A DNA stretch of 64,000 bases, taken from the NCBI RefSeq assembly GCF_001858325.1, contig NZ_MBPP01000001.1:493030-557029 (forward strand). Reading direction: 5' to 3'. The notes beneath the pieces are model-generated. The model saw only the letters and a program-made list of their open reading frames with translations, ran no database searches and had not been told where the DNA came from. Positions 60,242 through 64,000 of this stretch are shown here, piece by piece. Origin of the DNA: Marinobacter sp. AC-23. Its GTDB lineage: Bacteria; Pseudomonadota; Gammaproteobacteria; Pseudomonadales; Oleiphilaceae. A program made the position numbers and the translations under genes. The stretch's first letter is position 1, and each line of letters opens with the position of its first letter.

Positions 60242-60700
60242 GCTCTTCTCCCTGCGACGTACCGAATATCGGATTAGCTCATCGGTAGGTTGTGCGTTTT
60301 ATGTACAAGTCATACCACTATTACCATCTATAGTTCATATTCGTGGGCCTGCCTAGTAAACAGCGGAGGATTGCCGTGCCTTGTTTGGGCTGGCTAATGG
60401 GTGTGCCGATTCTCCTCCCCAAGCTCAGCCTCAGAGATTCTTGCCTCAAGCACCGGATTTGCCGGAGTTTTCCTTCTTGCAAGCCATTTTCCATTGATTT
60501 TTTTTGCCAAAAACCAGTTATCAATAGTCCCGCTTAAATTCACAAACCACTATATCCTGTTATACTCACCGAAAATAAACCCACATATAGTGATTTTACT
60601 GGTACTAGCACCTATGCAGGTGCTTCCAGCGCTTTACAGAGGTATGGCACCGCCACACGGTGTCACCGACAACCGAAATACTTGAAGATTGAGGGTGGCA
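60242..60700. other. Intergenic region before nrdJa
   Basis: The 459 bases separate two divergent units. The only regulatory signal I can support is the nrdJa promoter with tandem NrdR-like boxes (60539-60593). The remaining sequence is AT-rich in places (a T8 run near 60500) with no coding frame I trust: the small frames at 60343-60685 have no family features. I searched by eye for a cobalamin riboswitch, reasonable for a B12-dependent enzyme, and saw none. Confidence 0.6.
60539..60593 (+). promoter_or_regulatory. nrdJa promoter with tandem NrdR boxes
   Basis: A -35 TTCACA (60539-60544) and -10 TATACT (60561-60566) are spaced by 16 bases. Two 16-base elements resembling the NrdR consensus ACACWATATATWGTGT lie at 60547-60562 (CCACTATATCCTGTTA) and 60578-60593 (AACCCACATATAGTGA). 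Each has about 11 matches. They start exactly 31 bases apart, the three-turn spacing known for NrdR box pairs. The first box lies between -35 and -10, fitting repression. Confidence 0.75.
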
Positions 60701-62838
60701 ATGAACGCTAAGGCAGAGGCAGTGGTTACAACAATTCCGATGCAGGACACTTCGCTCGATATTTGGACCAGCAAATATCAGCTAAAAACCAAGACCGGCG
60801 AAGCCGTAGATAAGGACATCAACGCCACTTACCACCGCGTTGCCGTTGCTCTGTCGCAGGTAGAAAACAAAGATGTGCGCGCCGAGCACATGAAAAGCTT
60901 TGCCTGGGCCCTCAAGAACGGCGCCATTCCTGCTGGCCGGATTACCTCCAACGCTGGTGCCGAAGCGCACAAGCCAGCAACCTCTACCATTAACTGCACC
61001 GTATCTGGCTCTGTTCAGGATTCCATGAACGACATCCTGGAGAAAAACCACGAAGCAGGCCTAACCCTCAAGGCAGGCTGTGGTATCGGTTACGAGTTCT
61101 CTACCCTGCGCCCTAAAGGTGCCTACGTAGCTGGCGCCGGTGCCACCACATCTGGCCCGCTGTCCTTCATGGATATCTTCGACCGCATGTGCTTTACCGT
61201 GTCTTCAGCCGGTGGCCGTCGTGGTGCCCAAATGGCCACGTTTGATGTACACCATCCGGACGTCATCGATTTTATTCAGGCCAAGCGCGAAGACGGTCGC
61301 CTGCGCCAGTTCAACCTCTCGCTGCTGATCACCGAAGACTTCATTGAAGCCGTTCGTAACGACAGCGACTGGAACCTCTCCTTCCCCGTTACCCAGAAGG
61401 AAGCAGAAGAAGAAGGCCTGGACCTTACAGACACCAGCAAGTTCGTGTATCGCGACTTCCCGGTACTGACCGGCTATGTGGTTAACGAAGAAGGCAAGGT
61501 GGCGTGCCGTATTTACCGCACCCTGAAAGCCCAGTTCATCTGGGACACCATCATGACCTCCACCTACGATTACGCAGAGCCTGGCTTCATCCTGATCGAC
61601 AAAGTTAACCAGATGAACAACAACTGGTTCTGTGAAGACATCCGCGCCACCAACCCCTGTGGCGAGCAGCCCCTGCCCCCTTACGGCAGCTGCCTGCTGG
61701 GCTCTGTGAACCTGACCATGTTTGTAGACTACCCGTTTACCGACAAAGCCAGCTTCAACTACGAAAAGTACCGCAAGGTTGTGGGCATCTTCACCCGCAT
61801 GCTGGACAACGTAGTAGAAATCAACGGCCTGCCCCTGGCCGAACAACGCCACGAAATTACCAACAAGCGCCGCCACGGCATGGGTATTCTGGGCCTGGGT
61901 TCAACCCTCGCCATGCTGCGCATGCCTTATGGCTCGGCAGAATCTGTACAGTTCACAGAAGAAGTTGTTAAAGAAATGGCCGTGGAAGGCTGGCGCCAGT
62001 CGCTTTCTCTCGCAGAAGAGAAAGGCGTAGCCCCGGTTATGAACGAAGACTTCGAAATTACCCCGAAAATGCTGGGCAAATGCCCACAACTGTCGAAAGA
62101 CGGTTACAAGCTCGGCGACAAACTGCCAGGCCGCGTACTGCACGCCAAGTACAGCCGCTACATGCAGGAAATTGCCAAGGTTGAGCCAAGCTGGTAGAAG
62201 CACTGGCAGAGAAAGGTGGCCGCTTTACCCACCACACCTCCATTGCCCCCACTGGCACCATCAGCCTGTCGCTGGCCAACAACGCCAGTAACGGTATTGA
62301 GCCAAGCTTCTCGCACCATTACGCCCGTAACGTAATCCGCGAAGGCCGCAAGACTAAAGAAAAAGTCGACGTGTTCTCCTTCGAGCTGCTGGCCTACCGC
62401 CACCTGGTTAACCCAGGCGCTATGCCCTTCTCAGACGAAGAAGACAAAAAGCTGCCCAGCTACTTCACCACCTCGGATGACGTAAGCCCGGCGCAGCATG
62501 TAGATATCCAGGCCGCCGCACAGAAGTGGGTAGATTCCTCGATTTCCAAAACCGCGAACGTACCTACCGACTTCGCCTACAAGGATTTCAAGAGCATTTA
62601 CCTCTACGCCTACGACATGGGCCTGAAAGGCTGCACCACCTTCCGCTTTAACCCGGAAGCCTTCCAGGGCGTACTGGTTAAAGAAACAGACCTTGAAAAC
62701 ACCCTCTACGAGTTCACCCTCGACGACGGCAGCAAGGTGGAGCTGAAAGGCAACGAACAGGTAGAGTACGATGGCGAGATGCATACCGCCGCCAACCTGT
62801 TTGACGCGCTGAAAGAAGGCACCTACGGAAAGTATTGA
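60701..62838 (+). CDS. nrdJa: B12-dependent ribonucleotide reductase, large part (NrdJa), frameshifted
   Basis: A class II reductase that makes dNTPs without oxygen or a tyrosyl radical. From ATG 60701 (GAGG 6 bases before) the protein has TSTINCTVSG (C99), LKAGCGIGYEFSTLRPKG and the catalytic NPCGE at 319-323, then GSCLLGSVNLT. The frame stops after AKVEPSW. Adding one base at 62186-62189 gives AKVEPKLVEALAEKGGRFTH. It continues with HHTSIAPTGTISLSLANNAS to 62838, for 712 residues. The thiol-rich tail is encoded by nrdJb, as in Pseudomonas. Confidence 0.92.
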
Positions 62839-62867
62839 TCCGGAACACCGACACAGGACATAGAGAC

Positions 62868-63566
62868 ATGACAGTTAAAATCAGCAATAAAATCGTCGGC
62901 TACCGGGTGAAAAAAGCCAACACCGACGCGCCCAGCGAACCGCAAGTAGCGGCACAGCCGGAAACCCAGCTCGTTAGAATGAACGAGTACATCGAGCGGC
63001 CGGACTTTCTTGTAGGCACCACCTACAAGATCAAGCCGCCCGTGGCCGAGCACGCGATGTACATCACCATTAACGACATCCTGCTGAACGAAGACACAGA
63101 CCACGAAAGCCGACAGCCGTACGAAGTGTTCATAAACTCCAAATCCATGGAGCACTTCCAGTGGGTAATCGCCCTCACCCGCGTAATCTCTGCGGTATTC
63201 CGCAAAGGCGGCGATTTGACCTTCCTGGTGGAAGAGCTGCGCTCCGTATACGACCCCAACGGCGGCTACTTCAAAAAGGGCGGCGTATTCATGCCCTCCC
63301 TGGTAGCTGAAATCGGTGCCGTTATCGAGAAGCACCTGAAGGCCGTAGGCCTGATGGAAAGCGAGGAAATGAGCGAAACCACCAAGCGCATCCTCGCCGA
63401 AAAGCGTGCGGAGTTTGAAGCCAACAACGCCAAAGCCACCAACGACGACAAAGCCGGCGACTTCCCGCCCAACTCCACCATGTGCGGCAAGTGCAGCACC
63501 AAGGCGGTGATTGTGATGGATGGTTGTGCGACTTGCTTGTCTTGTGGGGATAGTAAGTGTGGCTAA
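62868..63566 (+). CDS. nrdJb: B12-dependent ribonucleotide reductase, small part (NrdJb)
   Basis: The 232-residue partner of NrdJa carries the TSCPD-type domain (YEVFINSKSMEHFQWVIALT with LTRVISAVFRKGGDL). A Cys-rich C-terminus (CGKC, then CATCLSCGDSKC) is the redox tail that re-reduces the active site or binds zinc. ATG 62868 follows a weak GAGA. It begins 29 bases after NrdJa and ends before a strong terminator. In most bacteria these parts are one protein. Confidence 0.9.
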   Translation: MTVKISNKIVGYRVKKANTDAPSEPQVAAQPETQLVRMNEYIERPDFLVGTTYKIKPPVAEHAMYITINDILLNEDTDHESRQPYEVFINSKSMEHFQWVIALTRVISAVFRKGGDLTFLVEELRSVYDPNGGYFKKGGVFMPSLVAEIGAVIEKHLKAVGLMESEEMSETTKRILAEKRAEFEANNAKATNDDKAGDFPPNSTMCGKCSTKAVIVMDGCATCLSCGDSKCG

Positions 63567-63589
63567 GGTAGTGATTGATAGGTAAACAG

Positions 63590-63622
63590 AAAGGCCCGGA
63601 GTTTGCGCTTCGGGCCTTTTTT
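63590..63622 (+). terminator. Terminator of the nrdJ operon
   Basis: AAGGCCCGGAG / CGCTTCGGGCCTT with a small loop followed by six T, 24 bases after nrdJb; a classic rho-independent terminator. Confidence 0.9.
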
Positions 63623-63662
63623 ATGACCGCACTCACTGATGTTTCGTATTCGCGTGACCGCT

Positions 63663-63768
63663 TCGTTATTACGCGGTGATATTACGAAATTTGACGCGCC
63701 CACACTGGTAATTGTCTGGTTTTGGGCTAGTTTTGTGGTTAGGTTGCTTAGGAAAAGCGTAATAACGA
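63663..63768. repeat. Separated 12-base inverted repeat
   Basis: TCGTTATTACGC at 63663-63674 is repeated inverted as GCGTAATAACGA at 63757-63768, 82 bases apart, in the 280-base gap between the nrdJ terminator and the acetyltransferase gene. No gene lies between the arms. The gap also contains further CGCGTGA copies. Its role is unknown; the ends of a small element or paired binding sites are possible. Confidence 0.45.
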
Positions 63769-63846
63769 CGCGTGAAAACGAAGACGTCTAAGCTTGGAAT
63801 AATGAGGAATGCAGCCTAATACGCTGTTATGCACAGGGAGAATTCG

Positions 63847-64000
63847 GTGCAATTGTTTGAAACGGAAAGATTGATTGCAAGGCAGCTATGCCACCAAGAC
63901 GTTCCGGTGCTCACTGAAATTCTGAGCGACCCGGAAGTCATGAAATATTCCGTTCGTGGAGTTTGCGACGAGGAAGCTACCCGGAAATTATAGACTGGTG
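63847..64000 (+). CDS. GNAT family acetyltransferase, N-terminal part (partial, probably frameshifted)
   Basis: The GTG start at 63847 with GGGAG 6 bases upstream gives MQLFETERLIARQLCHQDVP, then LTEILSDPEVMKYSVRG. This is the typical beginning of a RimJ/RimL-like GNAT N-acetyltransferase. The frame meets TAG at 63991. Adding one T at 63988-63989 (AAATTATAG to AAATTTATAG) would read RKFIDW and stay open to the window end, so the stop is probably another missing base. The upstream in-frame ATG 63829 has no ribosome site. The substrate is unknown. Confidence 0.6.

Noticed and set aside
60343..60685. Small plus-strand frames of 64-94 residues
   Set aside because: They overlap each other and the NrdR-box promoter and have no recognisable features.
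60242..60700. Cobalamin riboswitch before nrdJa
   Set aside because: No B12-box-like sequence or matching stem arrangement was seen; regulation by NrdR boxes explains the region better.
63640..63846. Integron attC site before the GNAT gene
   Set aside because: GTTATGC occurs near 63825, but no matching RYYYAAC partner with the needed arm order was found, and the 12-base repeat has the opposite orientation.

Overview
The window looks like a chromosomal segment of a marine gammaproteobacterium close to Marinobacter or Pseudomonas. The basis is gene order and protein similarity read by eye. The run der-bamB-yfgM-hisS-ispG-rodZ-pilW-rlmN-ndk-iscS-iscR-cysE-trmJ, then suhB, secF-secD-yajC-tgt-queA, is the order known from that lineage. 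The class II ribonucleotide reductase is split into NrdJa and NrdJb as in Pseudomonas aeruginosa. I saw no insertion sequence, prophage, CRISPR array or rRNA operon; this is core genome rather than an island.

Layout. 1-7535 (mostly +): tail of a CbiX-like protein, a TIGR01777 epimerase, tRNA-Glu, a 51-residue membrane protein on the minus strand, a membrane GGDEF-EAL c-di-GMP enzyme, then ackA-pta for acetate overflow. 7562-20253 (-): the GTPase / outer-membrane assembly / isoprenoid / type IV pilus / Fe-S regulator run. 20425-26872: suhB (+) facing secFD-yajC-tgt-queA (-) across a strong bidirectional terminator. 26914-38437 (-): tRNA-Leu and eleven flagellar rod, hook and ring genes, flgB to flgL, with two good sigma-54 promoters (before flgB and before flgF). 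38661-47212: nitroreductase, membrane adenylate cyclase, queF, a YadGH-type ABC exporter, two lipoproteins, a degenerate HD-GYP protein and a PilZ protein. 47439-60241: iron-uptake binding protein and permease with Fur-like boxes, a thioesterase, an acyl-CoA synthetase, a three-gene ABC importer with a PF04392-type binding protein, and a five-gene Liv-type ABC importer. 60242-64000: NrdR-box-controlled nrdJa-nrdJb and the start of a GNAT acetyltransferase.

The most striking property is technical. Sixteen genes, most of them housekeeping or flagellar, carry 18 frameshifts, and each is repaired by adding one base to a short homopolymer. Corrected lengths are multiples of three and match family sizes. 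I read this as a long-read consensus error pattern, not gene decay, and annotate these genes over their full spans. The apparent SecD-SecF fusion is one such artefact.

Biologically the best leads are a SuhB that has lost its metal-binding aspartates, an iscR-iscS pair without iscU, iscA, hscBA or fdx whose IscS also lacks the usual C-terminal tail, an HD-GYP protein without its HD pair beside an intact PilZ protein, and clear regulatory sites (tandem IscR sites, tandem NrdR boxes, sigma-54 promoters, Fur-like boxes). I did not find a convincing wholly new multi-gene system.
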